DNA from: Platycnemis pennipes
Taxonomy: Eukaryota > Arthropoda > Insecta > Odonata > Platycnemididae
Assembly (NCBI GenBank): GCA_933228895.1
Contig: OW121848.1
Coordinates: 98,351,470 to 98,415,469, forward strand
Length of the DNA stretch: 64,000 nucleotides
Reading direction: 5' to 3'
Of the stretch, positions 1-12,712 are shown piece after piece. How positions within the stretch are numbered: the stretch's first letter is position 1; every line of letters begins with the position of its first letter. The translations under genes and the position numbers were made by a program. The notes under the pieces were generated by a model. That model did not search any database. It was not told the origin of the DNA and was given only the letters and a program-made list of their open reading frames with translations.

Positions 1-159
1 TAAATAGAATTATGACTTCATCAAACAAAACGCGAGCTCTCCATTGGATAATCATGCCTTCCAAAATGCACTGAACTAAATGTACTTACGCCCAGAAAAG
101 GATTTTCTGTGCTTATTACAGACTATTAAGTACGCACATGAACCGTAGTAGAATTAGAT

Positions 160-327
160 GTTTTGGTGTTCCAACTGCTAAGGTTAATGTAGAACCGTCT
201 AAATGAACTTATTCCCAATCCTAATCTAAGACAACCACGATATCTATTCTCGAGGCGGGATTAGAACCATCGACCTTTGGATTGCCCAGCCGGCCAATCA
301 TCGACCTGACACCGCGACCGGCACATG
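160..327 (-). mobile_element. tRNA-derived SINE, type B, minus strand
   Basis: Read on the minus strand, the right end (about 250-325) looks like a tRNA gene head. It carries a box B-like GGTTCTAATCC (258-268) followed by CGCC, and a loose box A-like stretch upstream. The left end (160-188) holds the tail motif AACTGCTAAGGTTA, which recurs at 7708, 18441 and 34495 in the same orientation. Such a tRNA head, short body and conserved tail is the usual build of a polymerase III SINE moved by a LINE. No target duplication was found. The head has no complete cloverleaf, so it is not a functional tRNA. Confidence 0.6.
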
Positions 328-1600
328 AATTGTCTGGATTATAATTCTCATGAATCATTTAGTACTTCCTTCAAATAAAATATGTACAACGAGGCGATAA
401 ATTAATTTACCCTGAATATTATATTTATAATATTTTTTCCAATTCTACTTATTATCTGGGAAAGTACGAGCATGTGAAAAATTTTTAATTGAAAAACGAC
501 ATCTACTCATTTTCGTAAAACGCTTTTTGAACAAATTTTTATGTGAAGAGGCGGACTGGGCAAAGGCCAAGGAGAGGCATAGGGTGGGACAGCATCAAAT
601 CGATGGAGGGTCATAATACTGAGAAAACGTTTTCAAATTCCATACGAGCCCAATTGAAATTTTACCTCTTCCCTACCTAGAACTAGATGTAGGTACTTTT
701 CATGAAAATAACTATGAACGATTCCTGTAAAATTATGAAAATGATTCCAGGCGATCAGTCTCATTACTGGAATTATAAATGCTCCCCTGCTGTTTGAATC
801 GACTGACGAGTAATGCTTCCGCCGAAATATTTCCATTTTCTAAGTGACTGAGCATTATTATTCCCTCAGTGGCAGTGACATCATATCCCGGCATTTTTAT
901 CCTAGGTCAGGGCATTACGAAACGAACTAAGACTCGACCGGATCGAGTCAAGGCTGATGATCTGTTTTAATTAAAAATCGTCCACTTTTGCGCCGACCAA
1001 GCGACAAGGATGAACTTGAAGGTAAACTCGAGTTCAGATATGCTCTCCAGATAAAAGATGAAGGTTTTTTCAATTAATGCGATGCAACTCGCACAGCGGA
1101 CATATATTAAAGCAGATTGTGGGTAAGGCATATCGTTTTGGTAATTGACTTGAAAGATTACATTTCCATTTTTTACGAGTGCAAGTTAGAGCGGAAACTG
1201 GATTATCTTCTATATAATTTGATGTACGAGTATCTATCAGTGCTAAAGCAGCTCCGTGCTGTCATACCTTAAAAAATCCATCTGACGATATTCAAGATGA
1301 ACTATGGTAGTCATAGATTTACTTTCCCATTAAAGGTTATACTTAAGTCAATGTGAGAAAAAGGTGGTTTCAGTTGATAACTTTAGTCGCTGTTTTTTTC
1401 CATCAAATTACTTGGCTCATTTTGCACCTTGATACAAATCACTTCAGGACTAGACCTCTCAAAAACTCCAGGTGCTGACGCTTGTTCAGGATACCTGTAT
1501 CGCCATCCCGGGCGTTTGCCCTCTATGGTCGTGGTTAGGAAGATCGAAAGGAAAAAATTTGGTGGGGGAGAAAGGTTATTTAGTTAAGGTAGGTAGCTCA
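328..1600. other. AT-rich stretch with no recognisable feature
   Basis: I see no gene or repeat here. The only open frame of note (633-836, minus, 67 codons) has no recognisable domain and looks like chance. Confidence 0.5.
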
Positions 1601-1750
1601 ATGGGTTTTTTTTGTTGAGGGAATAATTTATGGGGACACTCCAGGGTGAGACGGGTTGTTTCGTTAGGGTAGTATTGTTTTGGGTGATCCGGGGGGTATG
1701 ATGGGTTGTTTTGTTTGGGAGTAACTTTTTGTGAATGAGGAAAAAAGTGC
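1601..1750. repeat. 50-bp tandem repeat, G/T-rich, about 3 copies
   Basis: Three diverged copies start at 1601, 1651 and 1701, a period of exactly 50 bp. Each begins with a form of ATGGGTTGTTTTGTT and continues with an AT-rich link and a G-rich end (such as GGGTGATCCGGGG). The plus strand is strongly G and T rich. It is a short minisatellite; the overlapping minus-strand ORF at 1576-1833 is a by-product of the period and not a gene. Confidence 0.65.
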
Positions 1751-2589
1751 AAATATCTTCCGTACTTAAGGTACAGAGAAGGACATAAAGATCTCATGAG
1801 ACTCGTTTTGCAAGGTGTGTCTCGGCCTACCAAACTCGAAGGTCAGTTAAGAGAGTTGAGTACGGAGCTCATTTCGAGGTTGCCTCGAAGCTTGATGGTG
1901 CTGAGTGGGAAGGAAGTCAATTTCTTTCTTTGCGTCATGGGTGGTTTCCCTATAAGTTGGAAAATTGTGCTGTTTGGAATTGCGGTATTTGACGAAAGAC
2001 GCATCACCTTGATCTGGAATCTCACGTCCGAAGACGAATGAATATTCCACCCATTCCACTCCCTACAACAAAAGGCGACCCTAAAACATTAGTTAGGAGG
2101 TATTCCTGTCCTGCGGTGATTGATAGATCCCTCAAAGAGGTATTTTCGCAAGGGATGAAACAAGAGAAGGGATGAAATGTTGGAACATCGTAGGGAAGCC
2201 TGGATATTTTTTTTCAAACAATGAGTAATTTTATATTTCTATCCCTCGAAATCTGTTAAATTAAGAGGTAATATGATCTGATTGTTTTGAAGCAAATTAG
2301 ATTTACATATTTAAGAGATAATATCAGAGTAGCAGTTAATTATTAAGGCACTCCAACTACCTGGGTCATTTTGCACCTTGATGCAATCGTAATATCACTT
2401 ATAGTAGGATAATTTTCATAATACTACAAGAGCTCTTGATTATCTAATTTCGGCCATTAGGAGTATAATATCCTCCCCTACGCTTACGACATAAAGCCGT
2501 ATTTGCGTCTATCCTACTTTCTGCTTGCGTCTATTCCCACAATCTGATCAATGGTTCTTCTTTCCGGAGAAAATACCCACAAGGGCGTC
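1751..2589. other. No gene recognised
   Basis: Short ORFs lie on opposite strands over the same bases (plus 1796-2041; minus 1843-2059). None has a recognisable domain and their mutual overlap argues against all of them. Confidence 0.45.
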
Positions 2590-3100
2590 CTCTCTCACCT
2601 CTGCTGTCGAATAACGCGCGCGACGGATTTGTACTCGATGAATGGAGCACCTTGATCAGGCGAATCGGAGCACGGGCGGCGGGGGCAAACCTTCCTCTTG
2701 GGCCGGGGCGACTCTTAGGAAAGGGAGCCGAGACGAAATCAACACGTTACGGAACGGAGGCTGGGTGCGACGACGGCGGCGGCGGGCGAATCAAATCCCA
2801 CGCCCGCGTGGGTGTGTCGCTTTCCGCGATATGACCTCATCGCCGAGGGATTAGCCGCCCTTTGAAGGAGCAACGGACCCCGGCCGCCCCGCCACGCTAG
2901 GGGACACGGAAGAGGGCGGGGCGGGCCGCCGACGACGCGTCGTCTCTGGAAGCGCGGCATGGTCCACTACCACCGAAAAGAGAGTGTCTTCTCGGTGGTC
3001 GCGCATGGTCCCGGTTAGCTGGGAAGGTGGGCTGCACTAATCCGGGATTTCCTCGGCCGAAACTCTCGCCGATACTTCCCACTCCCTCCCATCTCCCCAC
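2590..3100. other. GC- and CpG-rich island
   Basis: A sharp rise in GC and CpG compared with the AT-rich flanks. It contains a small inverted repeat (ACCACCGAAAAG near 2970 against CTTCTCGGTGGT, 11 of 12 pairs). ORFs of 60-77 codons on both strands reflect the lack of stop codons in GC-rich DNA and encode Arg/Gly/Pro-rich low-complexity peptides. It could be a promoter or enhancer island, but nothing visible proves that. Confidence 0.45.
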
Positions 3101-5883
3101 TCCGGATCTTCATTTGGGTCAGGGATTGTGCTTATAATCGCCTTATTCTTTCCCGCAGCCCAAATTTTCGCCATGGACGGCGGTGCACGGGTGCGATGCT
3201 CTAAGGCCCGTCGTAAAGTTATTGAGACAGATTTAAATTTCGAGCTGCGCTCCCGCTGTGCGCGATTCCGTGCGTGGGGGACGAGACGGCAATTATACTT
3301 TCAAAAATGTTTTCGTGGGTTGTGCCATTCGGAGACGTCTTTTGATGATTTACCTGTTTAGCTCAATGACCCTTGACCACCCAATCCCATGGCTTCATGA
3401 ATATAGATGATTGTGAGCATATGTGAAAGGAGTTTAGCTCACGGGATGGTTGCATACCAATTTATCGTTACACAATATGCAACATTTAGGCACTATAGGA
3501 AGAAATAATTGTCCCTAGATTTTAGAAAAAGGTTCTTGCTGGTAATTGCCCTTGAATTACAGAAGAAAGTCTTACGGAACCTGTATCCTCAGATATGGTA
3601 TCAGGGCTCAGTCACTACAGAATGTTTTCTACACTAAGAGTAATACACTATCTCAAAAAGTACTCGGTCATTACTACATATTTGAAAATATGAATGAGGG
3701 AATTTTTTTTCACAATTAGAAAATGAGCGCCGGTTTCTGCAAGGAAAGGCTTCCATTGAGTCCCTTACATCGGTTCGCCCCAATAATTATTGTTAAACCC
3801 AGTATATAAAAACTACATGAAAAAGTGGAGCGAAATATATAACGGCCACTGATCAAATATGTCATTTTCCTCCATCTACGACATAATAGTTAATCACCAT
3901 TCCAAAGAAGGCTGATTCCAAAACAATTTTAAATTGAGAGAGTAAAAAGAAAGACATTAATAAAGTTGTACCTCTAAATTTATCTCGTATATCGAATAGT
4001 CATGATTTTCTAGACATTTTTTCGTTAAGTTTTACATAAATTTGGAGCTGCTATGTTACATTAGCACAAACATTGAAAACATTCCACGGAGGGCCCACCA
4101 TTTCATTTGAGGAATATTCTTAATCCAATTCTATTAAAAGATTAAAAAAATATATTTTAGGAATGTGACTAAACGGACCCCGGCACAAAGTAAATAGATT
4201 ACAATAAATAGCAATGAAAGACTGTGATGGAGGTCGTGAACAAGATTGTCATTAAGAACCTTGTCAAAGAAATTGAAAAAGTCATTGCTTTCATTCACAT
4301 AAAGATCTCGAACACCTACCTACAACCTTGATTATACACCTACTGATCGATTAAATGTTCCGTTACGACGTCGGGTGAACAAGGTTGTTTAACGAAAGAG
4401 AAATAATTTAACATTACTGAGATGACTAATGATTCCTGACAAGGAATTTACTCTTTACTTTTCCATCCACCATCATAACGGATATTTTTCTCTTGAGGAA
4501 AATATAAAACTTGTTTTCAGCACATTTTTTAAATACCTTCTTGTCTCCTGAGACCCATGACATCTCAATATCTCAATTCATACACTTTCAATCTCGCATT
4601 GCCTCAGGCGATTCATTCACTTCCTCTTTAATTATTAAGAATGGATACTTTAGAACGCAAGCGTTAGGAAAATAAGAACAGGATTAAGCAAATTCTATGG
4701 GCGTATTTTGTATGAATAAATTGTATGAAAAAGTTAATTTCACCGCATACATCAAGGAAAAGATTAAGTAAGAAGAATATAGAGGGTGCAAAAGCACTAG
4801 GGGAAAAAAGAAAATGATCGGACACAGTGTGAGGTGATGAATAAGTATTAAGTATGGTTGAAGACAATTTTGAAGGAAAACATACAATAGGAAACTACAG
4901 TATTCATCGGAATAAAGATAAGAAGTGAGAGCAGACAGCTCTCGGCTGAGGAAAGGGAATAATGGGATATGGACGTTTGCAGTGGTCAATGCTCAAGTGT
5001 AAAAATAGTGAATATTATACGAATTCATGACTATGATTAACCATCCTAGAGTTTTAAACGGAAAGGAACTATGCGTCGCAGAACTTTGCGTAGCTGGAGC
5101 ACACAAAAATTATTATGTTTTCAACTAGTTCTTGTTTTTGTACGTTAGCGCACGAAAATGCAGTGAAGGTTTTACCACGCCCAACTCTACCGCTGGCTTG
5201 CTATTGTAAGAAAGGACAAAGGTGACTTACGTGACTTGGTAAGGTAGTGATGCCTCAAATGTATTTTGTAATTGGGAAACGGCGAACATTTGTAGGCTCA
5301 AAACGTTTTTCAGACTTATAAAGAGTCACGAACTAAACTTTTAATACGCTTGACACCAGGGATCGTGCAATAAACTGCCCTTATTAATTCAGTTTTTTTC
5401 TCTACGTAATTGTCATCCTCTACGCATTATGAGATTCACACGGATACACCTAGTAAACTCTCGTACTAATTAAAATTATATGATATTACAGAGACCCATA
5501 TGGTAGATACAAACCAATAGTCGTTTAATAATTAATTTAAAACATGATCAAACACATTTTAAAATAAGCATAGAATACCTCAACTGAATGCAAAGCATTG
5601 ATTAGGGCTGCTATGCTTCTGACTGAAAACTATTAATCTTAAACCTGTCGCCTTTCCTTGTTCGGAATGACCTTACTTAAGAGGCACACTGAGGATGAGT
5701 TCTCATTAGTTGGTCAGCTCTAGCCACCAAACCAACCGGATTCCCCTTTGAGTTTTCATTTTAAAGCTTGATTTCACATATAAAATCTAACCAGCTCTCC
5801 TTTCACGTTTTCAGGATTGGGGATATGCTCTTCAAAACTTTTGAAAACGTTTAGATAATTACATAACTCGAGCTGAGCTGAAA
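3101..5883. other. AT-rich stretch with no recognisable feature
   Basis: No repeat or gene was recognised. A minus-strand ORF at 4684-4989 (101 codons) is rich in Phe, Leu, Ser and Tyr, as expected from the complement of A-rich DNA, and has no motif. The ORF at 3128-3361 runs out of the preceding GC island and is unrecognised. Confidence 0.5.
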
Positions 5884-5941
5884 TGATCAGTTGTACCAAC
5901 ATAAACATGATAATTCATGTTTCTGTTGGTACAACTGATCA
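5884..5941. repeat. 58-bp near-perfect palindrome
   Basis: The arms 5884-5901 (TGATCAGTTGTACCAACA) and 5924-5941 are exact reverse complements. Inside them AAACATGA (5903-5910) pairs with TCATGTTT (5915-5922), leaving a 4-base TAAT centre and one mismatch (5902/5923). The central AAACATGATAATTCA recurs at about 5964-5978 outside the palindrome, so the hairpin was probably built by local inverted duplication or is a very short foldback element. Confidence 0.85.
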
Positions 5942-6189
5942 CTTCCCATGATAGCCAACACAAAACATGATAATTCAAACTACGAGATACCACACCGCAC
6001 TACTGAGGCTCTCTTAAACATTTACGGGTGCTCTGAACTGACGAGAATCTAAAAAAGAAAAGCGAGCTGAAATCGAGGCAAAGACTCAGGTTATTAGCAC
6101 GCAGTGCATGCATCCACTAAAAATTTACCTGACCCCCAACCGTGAATGCGTGTGGTCTTCTCATTGAGAGCGGATGTAACGTCAACATC

Positions 6190-6550
6190 CACAAGGCGAA
6201 CGACGCTTGAGGGCATCTCGGAAACCCATCGTGTGGCGCCGAAGAAACCAACACATTCCTTCACGTCTACTGCGAATTTCCCTTTCGGTCGCCACCGATG
6301 GCCGAGGGTGGAGGGAGGGGCGTAAAATGGGATCTTCTGGGGAATTTCGGAGCAATGGATCACAAGAGATCCCTCGGATCGTCCGTGCATGCGCTTTGAA
6401 TAATTCACGAGGGAAAGGAAGGAGAAGAGGAGACGAGGCACCCTCCTCTCGCCGACTCAGGAGGCTTCGAACGCCGGGATCCATTCCCGCCTCCACTGGT
6501 GAACGGGCATCGGGAGAATAGCTGAGGCGAGAAGCGAGAATTAAATCGAC
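6190..6550. other. GC-rich, purine-rich island
   Basis: GC and purines rise on the plus strand, with runs such as GGTGGAGGGAGGGGCG near 6306. Overlapping ORFs on both strands (6094-6441 and 6182-6574 minus, 6207-6521 plus) cover it and none has a recognisable domain. Confidence 0.4.
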
Positions 6551-7702
6551 AAGGGAAACGTTCGTTTCTCCCATATTCTCGCTTAACTTTCAGTTCCTCC
6601 CAAAATTCCTGGCTGCTTCCATGAATCCTGCTCGTGAGAGAAGAAGCCTCTGAGATAATGGGACACCCCTCGAAAATGTATCGTCAACAAGCAAATCCCC
6701 TTTATACATCATGCCTAAACACAATAACAGTTGCATTAAAGAAAATATAAAAAGGAATAAAATACGATAAATAGTGACTAAGAGTAAGTGACTAGAGATT
6801 TTTTTCCAAATTTGAAATAGAACCCGAGAACGGCATTTGGACAGTTGCCCTTGAAATCTTGCGAGCCTATGTATTTAATGAAATTATTGCATAAATGTTT
6901 TTTCCAGGGGGATGAATTGTTTACTTCTTACTGTAGATCATAAAGGTGTAGAGTTAGGCAGAAATAAGAGGATTTCGTTACCTTTTCGACAACAAAATAG
7001 AACAGCAACTCTTCCCTGAAAGGTTGGGCCTTCCCTCCGAAACTTCCATTCAATATAGTTTCCCATTTTGCTCCTTCCGAAGAAGCCAATGATTCGCCAT
7101 TTAATTATTACGGGCACTTTATGAATTTGCCATAGATACTTAATTATTGATAATGGTGTGTATTTCAGGGGATATCCACGTGTGGTTTATGTCATCCCGT
7201 TTGCGAAAGCGAAAAAGAAGATTGCATCCTTCATCATCGAACCATTTCGCCTCCATGCTACCCTTTCCACCTTCAGCAAACTTCACGAGAGTATCACGTC
7301 TTTTTCTCAGCGTGGCGGCACTGGGATCACTCCCATCGATGGTTTTTCCATTACTTGTTTCCGATTTCCTAAATGATCACAATCCATCTTCCCATCCGTG
7401 TCATTCTCTCCATATTCTTATTGGAGATTGCCTGGAAACCTTACCCCATAGAGACCCCCTCGGAATCATTTCCCTCAAGGCTAAAGTCATCACATTCGCC
7501 TCTTTTCTCACTGCAAGTGATTTTAGAAGTGAGCCGAGAGGATTGAAACTTCGGATTTCAACTTTTTGCCCACGAAGAGGATGCCACTCTCCGTTGGCAC
7601 AAACCTCGGCTTAAACTCACGCGAGGGTGAGATGGAGAAATACCCTTTTTCACTCAATGTGAACAATTGATATTCACAAAGAGTATTCGTAGAGATTAGT
7701 TT
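6551..7702. other. No gene recognised
   Basis: The longest ORF (7147-7614, plus, 155 codons) overlaps another plus-strand frame and shows Ser/Leu/Pro-rich composition without a motif. I see no start context or splice framework that would support it. Confidence 0.4.
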
Positions 7703-7853
7703 AAAGGCTCTCAAGCTACTGAGGTTACATCGTATCTTCTATCCCACGCTCAGCCCTGGGAGACACACGACATCCTTGCGCAAGACAGGCTTTGAACCTG
7801 AGACTTCTGGTTTCCAAGCAGGCAGGTTACCTATATAGCCGCAGTGGCAGAAA
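7703..7853 (-). mobile_element. tRNA-derived SINE, type B, minus strand
   Basis: On the minus strand the copy begins near 7853 with a tRNA-like head: a loose box A in TATAGGTAACCTGCCTGC and a good box B GGTTCAAAGCC (7788-7798). It ends at 7708-7732 with the family tail CGATGTAACCTCAGTAGC. Length and order match the copy at 160-327. The two copies are clearly diverged, so this is an old insertion. Confidence 0.65.
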
Positions 7854-10800
7854 AAAACCCCAAGGAATATCTCTCACAATCAGAGAAAAGCAACCAATCA
7901 CGACATTCTACTGAGTGGAATGGCATTCTTGAGTGGATTAGGAAGGAGATATTTTCAATCTTGAATGAATCATACGATGATGAATGACGCCATTACTTAA
8001 TTCCCTCGGTCCAATATAATTTTGCTCTTTACCTCTTACTGATATGAATCTCGTTGATATTTTATGACTCAAAAAGATATTTAAATAATCTAAATATCAG
8101 TTCGGAAAATATCTGCTGTGCTGCTGAGCTGTGGCTCACTAATCAATTGATGAATGAAAGGATAGGGACATAACGGGAATATTGATCAATGCCAACGGAA
8201 GGCGATTCTAGAAACTACAGGGCAAAGAGCAATTGATAATTGAAATACAACCCGAGACGAGTGATAAATTTAATATTCCAAAGGAAGAGTTCACTTTTCC
8301 TATTTGCCTTCGATCTGCAGAGCAGTCGAGAAATATTGAAGATAGTAGGTCAGTAGGGCGCTGGGTTGCTCGCTTGAAGAAAAAACAAAACATAACTCCA
8401 ATTATTCGCATCGAATGCTGCAGTCAAAGCATCAGTGAGGGAGTTAGGCTCATGTATGTATATGTGCATATGTGATATACGTATCTAAATATACTTTTAA
8501 GGTCGCGGCTACCGCTCTAAGCTGTCCGAGGCTCCAGAGTGTTTACAAACAAATCCCGAGTTACGGCCAGGAAGGAGAGGGGTTTCACAAAATGGACGAA
8601 CTGGTTCCGTGAGGACACACAATGGGAGAACTGAAGACGGCCGAGCTCCTTCGAGTGAAACGATGACACTCCGACAAGCATAAACAGTCGCAAACGAACC
8701 GCTAAGTGTCCCTGAGTGCGTCTCGACAGTAAACCACTCGTGAGAGGCGAATCGAGAGCAGGGTGATAGGCAGGTGCCTTGCTCCGTGAGTCTAATTCGA
8801 TAATGTCCGTTTTTTAACTTAGAAAACGCTACATTTTTCTCCTTTCTTAAAAATAGGGAGAATAACGAGAATTAATAGAAGTATGACTGACATTTGTAAA
8901 GCATGGATGATAAAAATCGATTCTTAAAAAGGTTTATAAGTCTAAAGCATATGTTAAAGTTTTAAGTCTTCCACAACCACAAATTGGAATCGAATATACG
9001 ATTGATTATAAGGGAACAAGTTTTTAAATAAAACACCATCGCTCATTGCCTGCGTTATGTCCTCTCTTTTGCCTCACTCCCGGCAATATACTCTCCACAT
9101 CACTTATTCAGGGATGCCGGAGTGTTCTATTAAATTTTAGAAATCGAAATACCCTTATCTTCAAGAATAGCGCAGGTTTAACGAATAATGATATCAATAG
9201 AAACCTGATGTGTTTTTTTGCAATGTAACGAAGTTGAAATACCAATTTTTTTAAGAGATGAATTATGCTAGTTTGAAAAAAAACGACCATCTTGTTAAAT
9301 TTCTCAAATCCTAAAAGGTATTGAAGACTTGCTAGGCTAAATATTTTTTTGTTTTTTCAATTGAAATAATGAGGAGGAGATCTAACATTAGTGCATGTGT
9401 GCGATATCCTCATTTTATTAAAGCACTAAAAAGACCTCATAAAAATGCATACTGGTGACAATACCTGGTGACAATACAATAATGCTCACCAATATGTATT
9501 TCGTCCCGACCGCAAAAGAAATCGAATAACAGCCACATTCTACGATTTTCGAGGCCTTTACGTGAAACTCAATACCCCATTCACCTTTCGGCGTCCTACT
9601 CAGATTTTGAATGGAGCTGTGAAAAATTGAGCAGCCGCTCAGCTTGACGTCTATCTTTAGAAATTGTTCTCTCGACCAATAAATTTGATAAAGGGAGGCC
9701 GAAAGAGACTATGGAGGGAGATAATATCCAGCCTTCATTTTCACTTATTGATGATCCCTGTGGACATTTACCCGGACATAAAGGGGCGTCTGATGGATTG
9801 CCTTCTCGTTCTTTTCTTTGTGACGCGTATATCTTCGGGCTGATTTAAACTCATGACAGATAATACTCTTTCACCCACGTATTTCGTCGCGTAAGGCGCT
9901 AACTCTCTTGCTCGAGTTAGCTCAAGTGTGAATCACCAGGCCGGAGACTAGTTAATTTATTACCCCCGTATTTTATGGACAGAAGTTTTTCTTGCAGTAA
10001 TATAAAAGACTACAGCCCACTACACTTTTTGGGGCAGCAAACTCAAGCTGCAAAACGTATTAATGAAGCTCGCTAGCTGTATAAGGAGTGAAGAGCAAAT
10101 TAAGACAGCGGAGATTCTGATATTTTGAAAAACTGGAAACATAGCTAGCGTGTTGGAATGGTTGGTGAAGACAACAAAATTCTCTAAAAAATGGCGTTTA
10201 TGTTTGCAGCTATAAACAAGTACTTAATTTCATTCAAAATACTCAATGTTGTTCATAACGTTTGAGCATTAGATAAATTAAGTTTCCCAAAGCACTACAT
10301 GCGAAGAGAAAAAAGTGACGATATATAACGAGTATATTAGCGATTATAATATACTGAATGTTCTCAAAGGTGTTCAATCACTACCCGTGATTAATGGAAA
10401 AGATCCCTTGAGCCAGCAGAAAATATTATGTAACGCAATCCGCCGTAGTAATCATCCGCCATAAATCATACAGCCATTAGACAATTACAAGAAATAAAAC
10501 GGGCGAAGAAAATTAGCACGACAGTTATTCACATTTATATGACCAAGTGTATCACCGAGGGCGACTCAAAGTATTTCACTGGTGGTTAATGATTTACGAA
10601 TGACGACGTCATTACTTCAAATGAAATAGTATCTAAAATTAGCTACCTGAAAGCATTCATTACCTCTGGTAGAATTGACTCATTGGCGTTCACCGAATAA
10701 GCCCGCGGGATCTTTGCGTCATTAAAACATAAAAATACCAAATTATTGAACGGAATAACACCAATCTGAGCGTCAAGTGCACCTTGGCTGTTTGGCGCTA

Positions 10801-10874
10801 ATACATATTCATGGAGGAATTCTACTCCCTTCGATACGTTGATAAATCTGCGTAAAAAATATCCGCCACAGCAC
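7854..10874. other. Gene-free stretch with minor motifs
   Basis: No coding region was recognised. Between 8469 and 8800 GC content is moderately raised, and at 8540-8551 lies the palindrome TGTTTACAAACA, which fits the forkhead consensus on both strands; this could be an enhancer but is only one site. At 9453-9478 a 13-bp unit (TGGTGACAATACC) occurs twice in tandem. Confidence 0.4.
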
Positions 10875-10902
10875 TGGTTCTGCTTTGTTCATAGCAGAAC
10901 CA
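10875..10902. repeat. Short perfect hairpin
   Basis: TGGTTCTGCT (10875-10884) is the exact reverse complement of AGCAGAACCA (10893-10902), with an 8-base loop. No element around it was recognised. Confidence 0.7.
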
Positions 10903-11879
10903 TACTTTACACACCTAATATCTGTACTAAAATTACACTACCGACCGAAAGTAAAAGTTTGTAGAAAGAAAAGACGATTGGGAAAAAACTGCAGTAATTG
11001 AGAAATATGACTGTGCATTATAACTAATGGATTATTCTATTGAAATGACAAAAAAGAAACAACTGACTAAATGACAAAAAAACTGGCTAAATTAAGAAAT
11101 TCAAAGGTATAACGATACAGCTGTAAAATGTGCACAATTGGCAATTTATACTTCAATTTTGTGAGTTAGGATGTGCACCACTCGAATTGGGTACGTAGCG
11201 AATAGATGATACCCATATCGCATATGGCATTCACATTTCGTGTAGAACTTTTTATGGGTTTTGTAGAATATTCCGAATTAGCATTGCAAATCTTCCGACA
11301 ATGCCTATCGTACTTATATTGACACTTCAATCAATTTCCTAATTATTTTTCGCTAACGCGGATTAGGTTGAATTGCGTTATCAAACGAGTACCGTTAGTA
11401 AACGAGTTATAAATAGAGTTTTGCAATTAAGTAAAGATCTTATCCATGCCTTATGCCCCAAGTCATAAGTGTAATGAAGTCGAGCCATTTTCGTGCAAAT
11501 AACAAGTACTGATCTATTTACGGTGGATGCTGGCAGTCGTGGATTTCAATTAATTTTATCTATATACTGATTGGACCACAATGCTTATTCTGGAATTGAG
11601 TTTCGTTCCTCCATTTATTAATGGTTCTGGTTTTATTAAATACATCAAAATCATTTTAATAGCCTCGAGTTACAATTTTTATGACAATAAAATTACGGTT
11701 TGTCAAAATGGTATCAATGTAGTGACTGAGGGTATGTACATTCCTTCGTTTACCATTGTGGATGACACTGTAGTCGACTTCAAGACATGGTTTTTTTGCT
11801 TGATTCCAGAGGAATTTATATTCAGGAGCGCAATAAACTTTTTTAAGCACTCGGGACAGTAGGCACGCGGTATTTTCAG

Positions 11880-12360
11880 CCCCGCTTGCTTCCTCCGCTC
11901 TTCGGTGACATCAAAGGGAGGAGGCGGAGGAGGAACACGGGGAGGTAGGATGGGCGTGCACTCGCAGACACGGAATGAAGACGTCTCACCGGTTCCCGAC
12001 AACTCCGCCGGGGCGAGAGTGAGAGAAGGGGTGAACGGGGAAGGAAGGGAGGGAGAGACGGCTGAGGGGCGAGAAAAGGGATTGGAAAAAGGGAGAAACG
12101 TGCGGTAGGGGAGGGTGAAGAAAGAGGCAGGTTGACTGAGGAGGCATCGGTTGATTGATTTGAGTGGGGAGCGAAGCGGAAAGAAGAGGGAAATCTCTTT
12201 GGGGGAAAATCGAAGATGAAGAGCAAGGGTGGGATGGAGAGAGGAGAGATAAAGAGGGATGGGGAGAAGGTCGGCGGAGGCGCAGCGATGTCGAAGAGGG
12301 CAGAGGAGGTGATGATATTGGACTATCAGTGTCATTTACAAGCTCTAACAGGGGGAGGGG
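11880..12360. other. Long purine-rich, GC-rich tract
   Basis: For about 480 bp the plus strand is dominated by G and A (for example AGGAAGGGAGGGAGAGACGG near 12041). Such polypurine tracts can form triplexes or G-quadruplexes. The minus-strand ORF across it (11703-12335, 210 codons) is Ser/Pro/Leu/Arg low complexity from the complementary CT-rich strand and is not considered a gene. Confidence 0.6.
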
Positions 12361-12498
12361 AGGCGTGGGAAGAGATTTTTAGAGACCGGAACTAATGGAA
12401 ACATCAGTCAAAGAGGAAAATCTTACGCCTCCGGCTGACGTTACTTGAAATGCTAGCTAACGGGAACATGAGAGAGCTGGAAGGTGATACAGAAAAAT

Positions 12499-12712
12499 GA
12501 GTAACAAGAGCACTGGCTTCCTACCAGTGGGGCCGGAGTTCGAATTCCAGCAGATATTCAATTGGAATCTCTGCTTGGTGGCCGTGTGGATGGCAGTCTA
12601 AGTTCATCACTTGGTCCGTTGCATGGGACGTAAAAGTCGGGACCACTCCCGCCTTTCCATCAGAGAAGGTTTATTGACGCTGGGTTTCACTCTACCCTTT
12701 CTCCACGGCGCG
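12499..12712 (+). mobile_element. Diverged tRNA-derived SINE, type A
   Basis: A tRNA-like head with box A-like GTAACAAGAGCACTGG and box B-like GAGTTCGAATTCC (near 12536) is followed by a body matching the full copy at 57583-57916: GTCCGTTGCATGGGACGT, then GACGCTGGGTTTCACTCTAC. The (AACC)n end is not seen. An old copy. Confidence 0.65.

Noticed and set aside
11703..12335. 210-codon minus-strand ORF
   Set aside because: Low-complexity Ser/Pro/Leu/Arg composition produced by the complement of a purine-rich tract; no motif.
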